Shown: positions 47,365 to 59,589 of the stretch, one piece after another
Layout: every line of letters starts with the position of its first letter
Position numbering within the stretch: the stretch's first letter is position 1
Assembly: GCA_002224055.1 (NCBI GenBank)
Contig: AZLU01000183.1
Span: 19,757-83,756 of the forward strand
Source: Pezizomycotina sp. ARF18
Lineage: Eukaryota; Ascomycota
Direction: 5' to 3'
DNA: 64,000 nucleotides
The notes under the pieces: model-generated
Told to the model about the DNA's origin: nothing
The model's database searches: none
The model's input: the letters and a program-made list of their open reading frames with translations, nothing else
Program-made: the position numbers and the translations under genes

Positions 47365-50300
47365 TTTCATATATAATCTTTTTTGGAACGGTTTTATCGG
47401 GTCAGGTTCAAGGGCGGGCGGGAACTGGTTAACTGGCGGCGTTATTCTTACCTTCTTCTGTCTCTTAAAATTTCTTCCTTCTTGTTCAAAGTTGTCAGAC
47501 GCTTCTTTTTTCTTTTCTCTCTCGACATCACTGGCGGCCAGGATCGTTTGATGTCTTGAAGATTGAGTTCCTCAGATAGGACTTGGGGCCTCTTTTTGTA
47601 ATTAGTATTTTCACTTATAAGTTCACTACTTGTACGAATTAATGAAACCACCACAGTATTACTCTCTGCAGAAGCTCATAGAGTATATCATCTTCCAAAT
47701 GGTCTAAATCTTACCTTGTTCAAACTATTCGCTCGAGTCTAGTAAAAGTTATAACGGAACAACGATAACCACTGATTTCTTGTAAGTGGCAGCCTGTATG
47801 ACCGTCAATATTGCGTCTCGTACGCGCTATTACGTGGAAATATTTCTAAATATCCTTCTTTTCATTGGAGAGTCTTTTACTTCGAATGCATCTATATGGA
47901 CTTACAGAGATTTATCGAGCGGACCTATCCGGGCGCAAAGGGATAATGTTTAGCGAAAATCACCCTGTAGCGGAAAATATCCTCAGACAACACGAAGACG
48001 CAACTCAAGTCGAATTTAAAAGCGTAGCAAGGACTAAGTCAAACTTGAGCATTCTAAGGCACCCATCCTTTAGACACCCGGGTTTCCTTAAGCTAGCAAA
48101 GTACCGATCCAATACAGTGGCTCTTCCTATTCGTTACCTGAGAACAGGGCATTTAGTGTGAGCCAAAACGACTGTATAGTATTTTTTACCGAGGTGAAAA
48201 GGTAGCTTAACACTCGAAAACAGCAAAAAAATTTGCAACAAACAAGCACGTTTATCAGACGAAACAAAAATAAAATCAAAATATTTTGAACCTCAACGCC
48301 TGAAAAAACGACGCTAAGAGCCCTGCCTGAGAATAACGAGCTGCGCCACTACTTGTGGCTTACGCAACATGTCAATCTTATCAAATCAGCAGCTCTCCCA
48401 ATCTCAAATTCCGGGAACGGAAAGCGGAAAACGGGTTTCGGGAAACTTGAAGAATCTCGAAGGATGTGTGTGTGGGGAACAGCGAAAAAAAAATTTTTTT
48501 AAAAAAAAAGAGAGAGAAATCATCAGAAGGAGATATACCAGGGCGCAATGGTCTTGAGCTAGAGAGAAGGAGACTTTTGGTGTTACCGTTATATTACTGA
48601 TAGACTACTATTTAGAGCAGTTAATGTAATCGCGGCAAATGGAAAATGAATTCAGCTGGAAGAAATCGCCCATCGCGGCACTCGAAAAATAGTTTCAATT
48701 TAAGAATCGCCATCGCGGGTTTCATTAAATAGTTTCAAAATACTTGCTATGGAAAGAGTTTTTATTTCGCCCAGCGCGGGTTTCGTAAAATGTTTCATAA
48801 ATTCTGAAAGGAATATCGCACGTCGCGGCATTCGAAAAATTCGTTTCTATATAAAAAAAAAAGAAAAAAAAAAGAAAAAAAAGCCAGTTCCAAAGCGAAG
48901 CCAGCGAGGGAAGCAGGGGATGTATAGTTACCCGAACCTGGTCACAGCCAAATGCTGTCCAACAAGGCAAGAAAAGGAAGCAAGGTACAGCTTAGGGTTT
49001 ACTGCTCAAGGGCGCCGGTCATTGGCTGTCAATAACACTGTGCTACATTAACTTTGACCTGACAAAAGTGGCAAAGGATCTGAAATTCCGTCGCAACTCG
49101 CGGAAGAATTTTTTAAAAAAAAAAAAACAATACCGCGCAGAAACACAAAAGGCCCCACATAAACCAGACTACCATACGATTTCAGCTAGCTATAACCTGC
49201 AAATATTACAACGAATAATAACAGTAAAATATTAAGACTCCACCGTTAAAAAAGCAAGCACGAGACGTGGCTTGAATTTAAGTTTCCACTATATTCGGAT
49301 CATTTATCTCCATGTGGTAGATACGAGGAGCGGAGGATTTCCATTTCGTATATCCGCACGGACCTCCTCTCCGTTTTCTCCAGGAATGGGTAACTTTGAG
49401 AGCAAGAAAAAAAAAACCTCAGCGCACTCCTTCCTTGGCAGCGCGATTTTTTAGCGAGAGCCAGATCAAAACGGCAGCAACGATATAGAATATATTCGAA
49501 TATGGAACAAACCAGGATCGCAAGCGCGGAATATTGAAAAATAAATTTCAAAAAATTTATCGGATATCGCGGGTTTGATAAAATAGTTTCAAATTTTTAT
49601 ATAGGGAATTGATCGCAAACCGCGGTTTTGTAAAAATAGTTTCAGATTTTCTCACAAAGAACTCCCCTGGGTACTCATGATTCTCATAATAAGTAATATT
49701 GTTGTTCCCCTTGCCTATAGATCTGAAATGTTTTCCAGAAGGTTTTAGTTCTCTTTATCACTCTCGTTTTGGGGTTTTGATGTTTCCATCTCCTAGCCGA
49801 CATTTAGGACTAGTAATCGGTGATAGACGGCTCCAGAAGGCCGTAAAAATATATTAGTATAATTTAAAAATTGACAGGGGCACAGTACTTGTTCTATCAG
49901 AAACGAAATAGGCATTTAAAAATTCTCAAGACTAAAATTATAATGAAGGTATACTTTAGTTCATAGAATAATTCATGATTTACACTTACGTTAGATTGTT
50001 ATACTTGGTTTAGTGCTCGATAAAGACGCACAAATCCCTTATTATACCCACTGACGTATTCTCAATGTTCCTATAGGACTTCGCAGGCGGATAATAGTGC
50101 TTATATTGCAGAATCGAATAACCTTTACTACATGCTTTGTATCGTGCGGCTCAAAACCATATCTTTACCTGATTCAAGAATATTTCTCACGAAGCACACG
50201 ATTACAATCACGAGGGGATTATAATTAGAACCTCTTTTGCTTATGAAAAGACATGATTAAGAATGTTTTCCTACAATATACAAATGCTGTACATTATGAA

Positions 50301-51595
50301 GGGTATTGGTCTAGTGGCTTGCTTTAAAAAATTTTTTTAAATTTTTTTTAATCGTATTTCTAGCTTCTGCATGCTATAACAGAAGAGACTATATTGATAT
50401 TAATCATAGTAATAATATACGGATCCTCAGCAAGCCCTTGGCGATGTCTGCGGGTTTAAAGCGCAATAATAAATCACGGAAATGCTTTTCCAGAGTATAT
50501 TATACACATGGTTCCTATAGATCTGTCAACCGCTAGATATTAATCAAATCGCATCCTATTACCAGAGCGGAGCCGGGATATATATCGCTCGGTCTTACTA
50601 CGCATACATACCAATTCCTATCCTTTAAAGACTTCTTGAGCATGAAGAGATCGGAGTATGGTTTGTAATTCCTAAGATTCGAGATTCTTGTAAGGACTCG
50701 TGTATACGTAGAAACTTCTTTTCCTAGCGTAAAAGGCTTTTTGAGACGAGGAATTCTCACTTGTGATTGGGCGTTTGTTTATTTGTCTAGTCCGAGAGCA
50801 TTCTTATATATTAATAGTAATAGCCTGACTGGATTAACTTGGAGCTGACTTTATATATTTACAAACGCCTGAATCCGGCGGGGACACGACGCCGTTTCTA
50901 TATATAGGCTATTTTTCGAATTTTTCTCGTGTATTTCATTCGCTTAAATCACTATTCTTCATTTAATCTATATCACCGGATTAGGATAATACGAATATTG
51001 TCTTAACTATTCCGCACAAAACGTTCTACTACAAAGATATTGTCACTTCATTTTGCCTATTAATTATATTTATTCCTTGTTTATTCAAATTTATTTCATT
51101 TGTTCGTTTCTAAAAAGAGGTATCAAGCTAATTTTGAGGTTTATATAGCAATATAAGAGTGTAGTGTGTATGAGCAGTCGCTGAAGAATTTGTGTGGGAG
51201 AAAAATGAGTGAGGTAAAGCGGGAGCGAATGAGGATCGAGGATGACTGCCAACGCAGAAAATGCAGCAAAAATGTGACAAATGCGAAGGAAAATGCCTTA
51301 TTTCAAATAGAAACGGTAAGATGAATTTTTATTAGATTTTTGTTTTTTGGAGTCGTCTCTTTTCTCGTGAGAAAGTAAATGAAAAATGTAGAGGTGTAAT
51401 ATAATAGTAACGATGCAACAATGCCAAAAGTATGGTTAAAAAGTAACAATGATTAAAAATATATCGCTCGATCAGGGGGATTAGAAATTACTATTTACAA
51501 GAGAGCGTGACGACAGCGGCCAAATTTAATGCAATAAAAGGATATCATGAACGACCAAAACTATGAAACAAAAAAAGGACACAAAAGAAGCAAAA
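47365..51595. other. 4.2 kb non-coding, with dispersed short repeats
   Basis: No recognisable gene. The 47865-48161 frame (98 codons) is hydrophilic but unsupported. A recurring CGCGG/TTTC repeat occupies 48661-49650 (listed separately). 50-51.5 kb is AT-rich without any motif recognised. Confidence 0.5.
48661..49650. repeat. Irregular minisatellite-like CGCGG...TTTC repeat, seven units
   Basis: Seven units share an ATCGC-n(2-5)-CGCGG core followed by a TTC(G/A)(T/A)AAAA(T/A)AGTTTC-like block. CGCGG cores sit at 48674, 48714, 48775, 48824, 49099, 49568 and 49621. Spacing within the two clusters is 40, 61, 49 and 53 bp, so the array is irregular rather than a strict tandem. Examples are ATCGCGGGTTTCATTAAATA (48713) and ATCGCGGGTTTGATAAAATA (49567). 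No coding capacity. Each unit pairs a GC-rich island with an AT-rich linker. Confidence 0.75.
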
Positions 51596-52368
51596 TCAAT
51601 TATAGTAGTAGTAAGTCGCCGTATATGGGACCTGGAAAGATGCAGGCTGTCCCTGGCACGTAGGCGGCGGCTACCACCGGCGGTGTTTACGCGGTAAGCT
51701 TCTTGGTAGCCAACGCTGCTGTATCCGGTCTTCGCGTCGATCTTCAACCAGGGGACGGCGCCGTGGTTATCCGGAGCCTTCCCTTGCAGGCGTACGCAGG
51801 GGCGGGGATCTTCGTGGAAACCTTTCCGTAGAGGATGCCGAGGTTCTTGTTGGTCTGGTCGAAGTCGAAAGTAGGCGTGGTGGCGTCGACGAAGAAGTGG
51901 TCGCCGATGAAGACGTCCTCGTTGAGGTACCGTGTCAGCGCGGCGGCGATGAAAACTTGGGTCTGAGGGGAAGTTTGGACGAGCGCGCGCGGCCACTCGG
52001 AATCTGGTCGGCGTTGCAGGCGAAGGCGTTTGGCGTTGTACAGCTTGGCGAGGCGCCGACCTGGACGGGTGGCTTGGTGGCGTCCGGGTCCGTGCAGGAG
52101 TAGTTTTGCGTGCCGATGCCGAAGGCTACCCGGACGAGTTTTAGGCCTCTGTGGGTTCGGGCAGACGGTTCGTGGCTGGATATTTTGTTAGCCCCATTTT
52201 TGATTTAAAGGTTCCACGTAATAGTTGAGCAGTGAGCTTACCATTCTGGTTGTCTACGGGGAGTTTAATGTTGGCGAGCTCCGCTTCGTTGCACGATCCC
52301 CATGGGATGCTAGCCGCAGACGCCGAAGCGACAAGAAGGGAAGAGGCGATGGCTTTGATGAAATGCAT
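51596..52368 (-). CDS. Secreted DUF3455-family protein, frame-broken
   Basis: Starts at 52368 with a signal peptide (MHFIKAIASSLLVASASAAS, cleavage likely after ASA/AS), followed by IPWGSC and ANIKLPVDNQN. A 66-bp intron (52176-52241, GTAAGC...CTAAC...CAG) interrupts the gene. The mature part carries the family hallmarks: VRVAFGIGTQNYSCTDPDAT, then LYGKVSTKIPAPA, NHGAVPWLKIDAKTG, EAYRVNTAGG and the ending PPTCQGQPASFQVPYTATYY. About 230-240 residues, normal for the family. The frame breaks after the LPEPTEA segment (about 52.14 kb) and near 52.06, 52.02 and 51.66 kb, each a single-base event. Function of the family is unknown; many members are secreted by fungi (some databases mislabel them malate dehydrogenase). 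Confidence 0.85.
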
Positions 52369-53984
52369 TTTTGTGGTAAATTTTGGTCGTGATATTGAAT
52401 ATTTTTTTTGGTCGTTGAAAATGATATGCCGCTGGTTACAATGCAAATAGTAATATAAAACGCTTGAGCGATACAATGACAATCGTGAAATCGAGAAGTG
52501 AAAAAAATGTTCGAGTCGGTCGTTCAACGGCGGATTCGAAGAAGATGAAGAAGCGAAGATGGCGAAAATGCAATGCAATGCAACAGAAACAATACAAAGG
52601 AAATAGAAAGGAATTAGGAAAAAGATAAGAAAGTGGCTCAAATACTTCACTTTCTCTCTGGTGTATTCTTTTGTTGATTGACTGATTAACAAAGAGAAGG
52701 AAGAATAGCGGAGGGAGGGGAGGGATTATTATAATAAGTTGGATATGACATCTTCCGTATTGGCTAATGATCCTTCAGTGTGGGGCGCACTGTGGGCTGG
52801 TATGGAGAATATCGTCGCGTGCCTGGCGTTGTCTTCCCTGTTCATTTTAGAAATAATCGTAGCGCTGCCAACGTCTTACCGAACCACCAACGACAAGGAT
52901 GAAATTAGTGTTATGCAATTTTTAGATACATTTACAATCTTGTACCTATTCTCTTTGTATTTTCTTTTTTCCTTTGCTTTTTTCCCGTTCCTTTTTGCTG
53001 CATGTTTCTCTCAGAAAAGAGGGTGTGCTGTCTTGTTTATCACCCCGAGATCCAAGACCAAGCTAGATCTCGTCCAGAAGGTCTAAACTCGAGGGATCCC
53101 AATAGCGGGAGACCTCTGATTCGCTCGTTAGGACGGGTTCCTGTAACAGACAAGATGGGGGAAAAGTTGCCATTTTGAAAATTGATTGCTCAATCTTCGC
53201 ATGCGGGCCCTTAAGAGAATGAGCAATTGGGCAACCAGCGAAAAGCCTAATCTCTGGAAGAAGCTCTCTCAATATTTCAAGGAAAAAACGAACAAGGCCC
53301 TTCCTGCAAGATGCGGGCGCGTAGACGGAGGCTTTTAGGAAGCAAGAAATTTTGGCTTGCAGCCAAGTGAGTGTGTGCCATTTTTGTGTGGGATTAGCCA
53401 AAATAAACATGAAACGCAAAAACCCAGTCAATAGGGCATAGCTTCCCCCGTCCGACCCACTATTTAGCTATTTATTGGTGTGCAAGGGTGTCCAATAAAA
53501 ATTAAGCGCCGACCTATTTTCGGAATATTGGAAGAATCGTCCAATCGGCAGTTTTCCTTCCCCACTTTTAGGGATTTTAAAGGCCTTTTGCGAAAAAAAT
53601 GAGGCCACTTTTTTGCGTCTTGATTCTTGAAGCACCAGTGAGTAATTTGATATATATATCGAGTTCTTTTGCGCTCGAGCGAAAATTTTTCTCTTAGCGT
53701 TTCAGAACAGGCTGGACAGGAAGATGCGCGGAGTACACAGCTCTAGACTAAAAATAGACAATAAAAGTTAGCTTAGCTTCCTCGGTACGCTTTCCGCAAT
53801 TTTTGAAAGAATAAGAACAAACGACCGCTAGCCTTTCGTCAATAGAGTTGAACGATGATGGGACATTGCTTCTAACGCATGAATTTACCAGCTTTAGTGG
53901 CGCTTCGTGGATCATGGTTTGTTCTCAATAGACTCGAAAGTTGGAAACAAGTTGTAATCCTTTGGCTTGCGGAAGAAAGCAAGA

Positions 53985-53999
53985 GGGGGGGGGGGGGGG
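53985..53999. repeat. Poly-G tract of 15
   Basis: Fifteen consecutive G following AAGA. Runs of this length are rare in fungal DNA and could form a G-quadruplex-like structure, or be a length error in the assembly. Confidence 0.9.
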
Positions 54000-54091
54000 A
54001 GATAAGCAAGATAAGGAATGAGTAAAGGTAAGATGTTCTAGGAATTACCGAGATGATTCTTGTTAGACTTACGAGAATTCAACGAAGCTCT

Positions 54092-54125
54092 GTCATCTGC
54101 TGCCTGATGTTCATGAGCAGATGAC
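54092..54125. repeat. Perfect 10-bp stem hairpin
   Basis: GTCATCTGCT (54092-54101) and AGCAGATGAC (54116-54125) are exact reverse complements around a 14-base loop. There is no T-run immediately after it. Function unknown. Confidence 0.6.
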
Positions 54126-54169
54126 GATAATCGCGAAACATTGAAATGTCTCTGTTTAAAAGTGGGCCG

Positions 54170-54194
54170 TTTTTTTTTTTTTTTTTTTTTTTTT
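54170..54194. repeat. Poly-T tract of 25
   Basis: Uninterrupted run of 25 T (poly-A on the minus strand). No retroposon body was recognised beside it. Confidence 0.9.
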
Positions 54195-56865
54195 GACAAA
54201 TTATTCCATCGTTTCGTTATGCAGATTGGATCGTTTCTTGACGGATTTTCGTGTTTTGGTGTTGTAATTTCGGAAGATCGACTTTATATGAAGATTAGGC
54301 GGTAATACGAAAGAATGTCATGCATAAGCCGCAGATCCCGGAGTGGTGGGAATTTGTCAAAATCCCTACGGAATGGTTGCCAGCAACGAAGATCCATGGT
54401 GTTGAGCCGGAATACTCTATAGAAGAAGGCCTAGAAAATAAAGTTTTTGTAAGTAACCCTCGCCATTTCTCAAGAACTTGCCCACCAAGAGGCAATTAGG
54501 AAAACACTAATCCCGTTACTTTTAGGTTATTGGAGATTTGTTTCTGAAGCCCCGAATGAACATTGTACTTCATATTACAGAGCATGATATCGATATCGAT
54601 GTTTCGCTTGACCGCGGTAAAGATATTCCCTGGGTACTCTCGTAATGCGAAAGCCCCACCGGCGGAGTATGCTAGTAGCTCCGAAGATGCTACGCTGCGG
54701 CATTGCGTCGGAAATGCGTTCGGTAAGATTATCGTAAGAGATTATCGTAAGAATAATGATTTGGAATAAAAGTTGGAATTGGTTGATATGGCTTGATGAT
54801 AGATTAAAAGACAATAACCTCCTTGTTGTCATCATCCAGATGGGAAAGACTCAGATCTTATAATCTTCAACCATGCCTCACAGCCGTCCCGATGCTTGCT
54901 AATTCCAACATTAGATATCCGTTCTTTTTATGGAGACATTTTGCTAGTCTGACGATTTGTTTTATTTTTAACTCATCGCATGAATTTCGAGATCGGATTT
55001 TCTTTTCTCTTCGCTGTCCGATTCCATTTATAAATACCAAACCAACCAGAATAGAATCAGCGTCTAGTCGAAACAATTTCAGCATGGGAATTTCGATATT
55101 TCTGCGCGGGAGGGAGGCTGAGCCTATCGAGATTGCCTTCTAGAAGCTCGAATTTTGCTGGCAAAATAGTGTTGTTCTTCAGGAGCGGCTGTTTCAGGGT
55201 ACTAGACGCTGTTAGAGATGCCAAAGAATTCAAACCGATAGGGGTTCAGGGCTCTTTTGTTGGGTAGTGAGGATCCCCTCGAGGTGCTCCGCTCATGACA
55301 GCGCTTAAGTGGGATTTGTGGGTACCATAACAACATCCCATACTAAAACCTGCGCTCGCACGTCATTGTCTCTCGATAAGCTGGGAATATTGAAACAGAA
55401 TACTGAAGTTTTATTCTTCTCCGAGAATCGGGAATTGCTGCTAATAATTGTATTCTATGATATTGTATGCTTGATTGGCATTGCTAAGGCAATTTACTTG
55501 TTGGATTCTGTATGTTCTTATGTTCTGATACTGCAATGGGCATCTAAATGAGTAGTGATATTACTGTCGTATATACCTACGGTGTATATCGCTATATTGA
55601 AGAGAATTGCTCTAAAGGATAAAGAGTTAAATCGAATTACTCTCTTCTTAACACTATAGTTAATTAACTACCTGTAATTAAGGCAACAGCGGTAAGCTAT
55701 TCGCGGGTCATTGGTCCCTCTATCCTAGCCTTGCTCTGCCGCCAAGAGCGCCCAGGGCGAATGCTGGTTCTAGCCTTGTTAACATGAACATACTGTTTCT
55801 CTCTTTTTCTCTTTTTCTCTTTTATGCGTTTTAACTACGGCTGTGAATATGCAGGAACCTCCAATTTTCCAAGAATAGGTATATAGGCTTTTGAGAGATA
55901 GATCATTACTCTTGATCTCTCTTATGGTAACTTTTTCTTTCTGTCGCATGATTATCTACCCTCGTGTAGCAGGGCACCGGAAAGCAATTATTTAGCAGAG
56001 ATGAAACAAATACTTTGGAAGAGCGCCTACATTTACTCTGGTACTGACTGAGAACCATCTCCTCTAGACCTCCTTCAGCCTTGCTCTATTCCTAACCAGA
56101 GCCACAGGAAAGCAATCTCGCTCTATAGTACTTCTTGGCTTTTCCCGCTGTATAACCTGAATGGGTCAGATCTTAGCGCGTACCCCACTAACTTCACTGG
56201 CGCCAAACTCCTAGGTATTTTTCGGAGTATTGTTTTTCTCGTCGTCAAGCGAGGCGAGTGTGGTGGCGGGTGGCGTTCATGCAGGTCACAATGGAAGAGC
56301 CTCGATTCGACCTGCATGAAGGGAGAAATAATGCGCAGATGAGAAGATAGAGTTCGAAACGGTTACCATGATGCTAAGAAGGAATTTCTCGCTTTGTGAT
56401 AGGGATTTATGGACGCGAATTCCTGCTCTGCAGCAGAGCGGCCTGAATATGTAGATGAGGGACACATGATTTTCCAATGAGAAAATTTGGAGTTTCGGTC
56501 GTCTCTAAACTCCATGCCATCGGGTGTCTGTCTCACTGCGTTACCCTTTAGAGTAGTATGAGCAATGGTGGGTAGACGCATGATTAAATCTTTTTTCTCT
56601 CTTCAAAACCTCTTATACTGAAATCCTATGCTTTGACCATAATACTCTGTTAATTTTCAGATACCGTGGTAATAGATTTAGATACCTATAAAATAGCCCC
56701 TCTGCAACCTCCATGGCCTAATAACAGGATATTTTTCACGGATTAGAGCTCATCAGCGACATTTCAAACTATATTTGCCTTCCTTTCACTGATCCGAGAT
56801 CCTTTTCTTTCTTTTTTCTACTTGCAAATTTTTAATTTAGACCTATTACATTAAAAGCACACATT

Positions 56866-58099
56866 ATGAAAGCCTTACGGGTATTCCTATATAGTTCACT
56901 CCTCCATGGAGCTCTCGTAAACGCCTTACCTCTCGCTGCTTCAAGCACTTCAGAAACCACTCCAGATCCCTCCGCGTCCACAGCACCGGGGGTCGATTTA
57001 CTCACAATGCCAAAGCTACATACCCGTCGGATGGGCTGACTACGCGTTCGACTACAACCAGCCGTCCGTGTATTTCCAAATGTGGGATTACGATCCTTAC
57101 AAGGGTCGATTCGGTTACATGAACGGCGGCTATTGGAAAGGGACTGTAGATAAACCAGCGTGGGCTTAGTTATCCCGCGTCCCCTGACGGCACGGATAAC
57201 TGGGTATCACCGATGCCAAAATTCAAAACGGCTACCCGGGCCGCCGTACATGAAGTCTAGCAATCAGTTTATGACGGCTACTGGGTTAAGCTGTGGGTGG
57301 GCATGCGAGGCTCTGATGGGAGCATGACGAACCATTGTCATGGCGTATGCCACGAAGGATGCTATACCTGTCCTGGTTGTGACCTCGGTGTACTCCTGTG
57401 CGGGCGCCTGGTCGGCCGCTGACAATAATTGCGATGCTCAGGGGAAACTTGAGTCGAGTATTGTCACGGATCCGGCGGCCGTTACAAACATCGTCAAGCC
57501 GATCGTCGGCGTTGGTATCACGTCGGGACCGAAGTTTAACAAATACCCCGAGGACTTGGGCGAGTCGAACCCATTCGCGGTGACGTACTATGACCAGCAC
57601 ATGAAGCAGGCCAACTGCAACGGCTACATCTTCACCCACGACGGCGTTATGATCGGCCTCACCGCCGAAAACACGCAGCTGTTCAAAACGAGGAAGCTGG
57701 AGGCGCTTATCCGGCCTGGATGTCGCCTTACGACAAGCGCATAGAAAAGATAAATGGCGTCAAGGTGGGATCGCAAAGCTATTCGGTTAAGTTTGATATC
57801 TCGCAGCACGACTCGGTTTTGAAGTTGAAACCGGCCGAAAGAATCCCACTAGTCAGAATATACGTCTCTTTACTACCTCCGGTCAAACGATGGCCTTGCT
57901 GACCCCGGACGATGGCTCTCGGGTAGAGCTGATACCCTCCAGCGATACTAGAACGAAGCCGAACCTGGTTATCGGTGGCTATGCGCTGCAAGTGAACGAT
58001 TACATGTTCGATAGAACCAACGTTTACATCGGCTTTAGACCCTACGCTACCAGGTACGATATGCAGTTCTGGTTTAGGTATGTAAGAGACGATTGTTGA
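56866..58099 (+). CDS. Secreted protein, unrecognised, frame-broken
   Basis: Starts at 56866 with a clear signal peptide (MKALRVFLYSSLLHGALVNA, then LPLAAS) and a Ser/Thr/Pro-rich propeptide-like linker. After a shift near 57010 an aromatic-rich segment follows (YIPVGWADYAFDYNQPSVYF, then FQMWDYDPYKGRFGY). More single-base shifts lie near 57.17, 57.26 and 57.33 kb before the clean block 57340-57744 (IVKPIVGVGITSGPKFNKY, IFTHDGVMIGLTAENTQLFK), then 57720-57902 and 57890-58099. The C-terminal piece PNLVIGGYALQVNDYMFDRT followed by NVYIGFRPY faintly resembles the last strands of pepsin-type aspartic proteases, but no DTG active-site triplet is visible, so I do not call a protease. About 410 residues in all. 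The stop is followed at 20 bp by an ATC microsatellite. Confidence 0.55.
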
Positions 58100-58119
58100 T
58101 TGGTTTATCGGGATTTGCT

Positions 58120-58163
<44 letters not shown>
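58120..58163. repeat. (ATC)n microsatellite
   Basis: About 14 uninterrupted ATC units just beyond the stop codon of the secreted protein gene, probably in its 3' region. Prone to length variation. Confidence 0.9.
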
Positions 58164-58972
58164 AGATATCGATAGCAACAATCTAATATGTATTGCGCGA
58201 GTATTTAGTTACGAATTTATAAAGCGTATACATTAATGTTTAATAATATGATGATCTTTACTAGATAGTTAATTAGTTAATAATACAATTAGAATAATAT
58301 ATAATTATCTGCCCGATAGGTTTAGTTTTACGATCCAGGGGGGTTAATCATTTGGTATATGTTACACAGAGACGCTGAACTCCGATCTTCGGTAAACCTT
58401 ATTTCTGGTGCATCGCTTTCCTCTCTAGTCCAGATTAAAATTATTCCCGAATCGGGCCGCACATCTGAGTTTGTTGATCCGCAAAGTAAAATAGCCGAGC
58501 CGATCACGCACGATATCCGGTCTATACGCGCCACGAGGGATTTTAACACGCTAATCAAGCAGCATGGCGTATGCGATCTTCATTTATAAAGGATATATCA
58601 AAATACCGCGTGAAGCCCCCGTTCTAAGAAACGTAAATATCGCTAACTCGATACTTGTCGGGCGCCCGGTTTACAAGACTGATGCCAAAATTCTTGGCCT
58701 ACGGAGCATCAATTTCGTCGGAAAACTTATTCCTTTTCCAATATAGGTTCTTATAATTCTATCGAGGCCTTTTCATCAACTGTGCTGGATGTGGTGTTGT
58801 AACCTCTAATAAGAGTGGTGACTCCAGGCAATCCTCTGGCCTAATAAGTCAATCCATTAGTTTATAAGATAAATGCCCACGCAGCAGATTTGGTGGCTGA
58901 ACTTCAAATCTTCAAATCCGGCGTAGATATTACCAAGCTTCTTTCTGCTCCTGGCACTGGTATAGCCCAATT
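58164..58972. other. Intergenic spacer
   Basis: AT-rich first 170 bp, then two short plus-strand frames (58359-58589 and 58564-58746) without recognisable features. They overlap each other in different frames and may be remnants of one gene, but nothing supports it. Confidence 0.4.
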
Positions 58973-58977
58973 ATTAG

Positions 58978-59096
58978 TGTAGGAACACCATTACCATACA
59001 TCATTATATGCCTTATTGTACATACATAGGGGAGCTTTCCCCCCATCATCTCCATCAATCAACCCAAGGATCGATCCCTCTTCACGGTGTTCAACA
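58978..59096 (+). repeat. 5' LTR
   Basis: 119 bp, starting TGTAGGAACACC and ending GGTGTTCAACA. Contains TTGTACATACATAGGGG, a candidate TATA-type promoter, and the GATCGATCCCTCTTCACGG block shared by all four LTR copies. Confidence 0.92.
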
Positions 59097-59108
59097 GGTT
59101 ATGAGCCC
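59097..59108 (+). promoter_or_regulatory. Primer-binding site, complementary to the anticodon region of initiator tRNA-Met
   Basis: GGTTATGAGCCC directly abuts the 5' LTR. Its reverse complement, GGGCTCATAACC, is the anticodon stem-loop of eukaryotic initiator tRNA-Met (anticodon CAT). Priming by a half-tRNA(iMet) cut in the anticodon loop is established for copia-type elements, so this places the element in the copia lineage despite lacking any coding sequence. Confidence 0.85.
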
Positions 59109-59404
59109 GGTAGACGTTCTACTGGCAACTCTGACCGTATAATGTTGCGATACATTTTTTAATTCTTTTTAAAATTTTTTATTGACGGAGCACCGTCGTC
59201 ACAAAAGCGCATATGCACGTCAAAACGCACAGCATCAAAACGCATATGCACGCTAAAACGCATATTTTCGCTCAACGATAATGCAAGGCATGACGGAGCA
59301 CCGATTACATCGGACGATAATGCTCGGTGAAGTACCGACTACGTCAGTCGATAGTACAGCGCTATAATATTATAAAATATGGCTAAGTATCCACCGTCAT
59401 TTAA

Positions 59405-59516
59405 TAAGAAGAAGAATAACAACAATAACAAGAAGAAGAAGAAGAAGAATAACAATAACAAGAAGAAGAACGAAGAAGAATAACGAAAAATAACGAGAAT
59501 AACGAGCACGCTTGCG
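59405..59516. repeat. AAG/AAC-type microsatellite inside the retroelement
   Basis: Alternating AAGAAG and AATAACAAC units over about 110 bp, degenerating to AATAACGA. It lies in the leader region of the retroelement. Confidence 0.85.
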
Positions 59517-59589
59517 AACCAGCTACGCAGAGGCCTACCCGGCTACACAGAGGCCTAGCTACTAACCTAAGCACCGTCAGTTAAGGACG

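Larger units (their letters stand above)
52369..56865. other. 4.5 kb non-coding
   Basis: No recognisable gene. The frames 52739-53086 (+), 53063-53431 (-) and 54823-55143 (+) lack domains. The 53.1-53.7 kb part has ordinary composition and contains nothing I recognise. The 55.6-56.8 kb part is AT-rich with CT runs (55799-55822). Homopolymers and a hairpin are listed separately. Confidence 0.45.

Noticed and set aside
51526-51996. 156-codon minus-strand frame, Arg-rich
   Set aside because: It is the wrong frame of the DUF3455 gene over most of its length; only the WLKIDAKTG portion is the true frame.
53063-53431. 122-codon minus-strand frame
   Set aside because: No domain, no start context or splice signals; considered as a MITE but no terminal inverted repeats were found.
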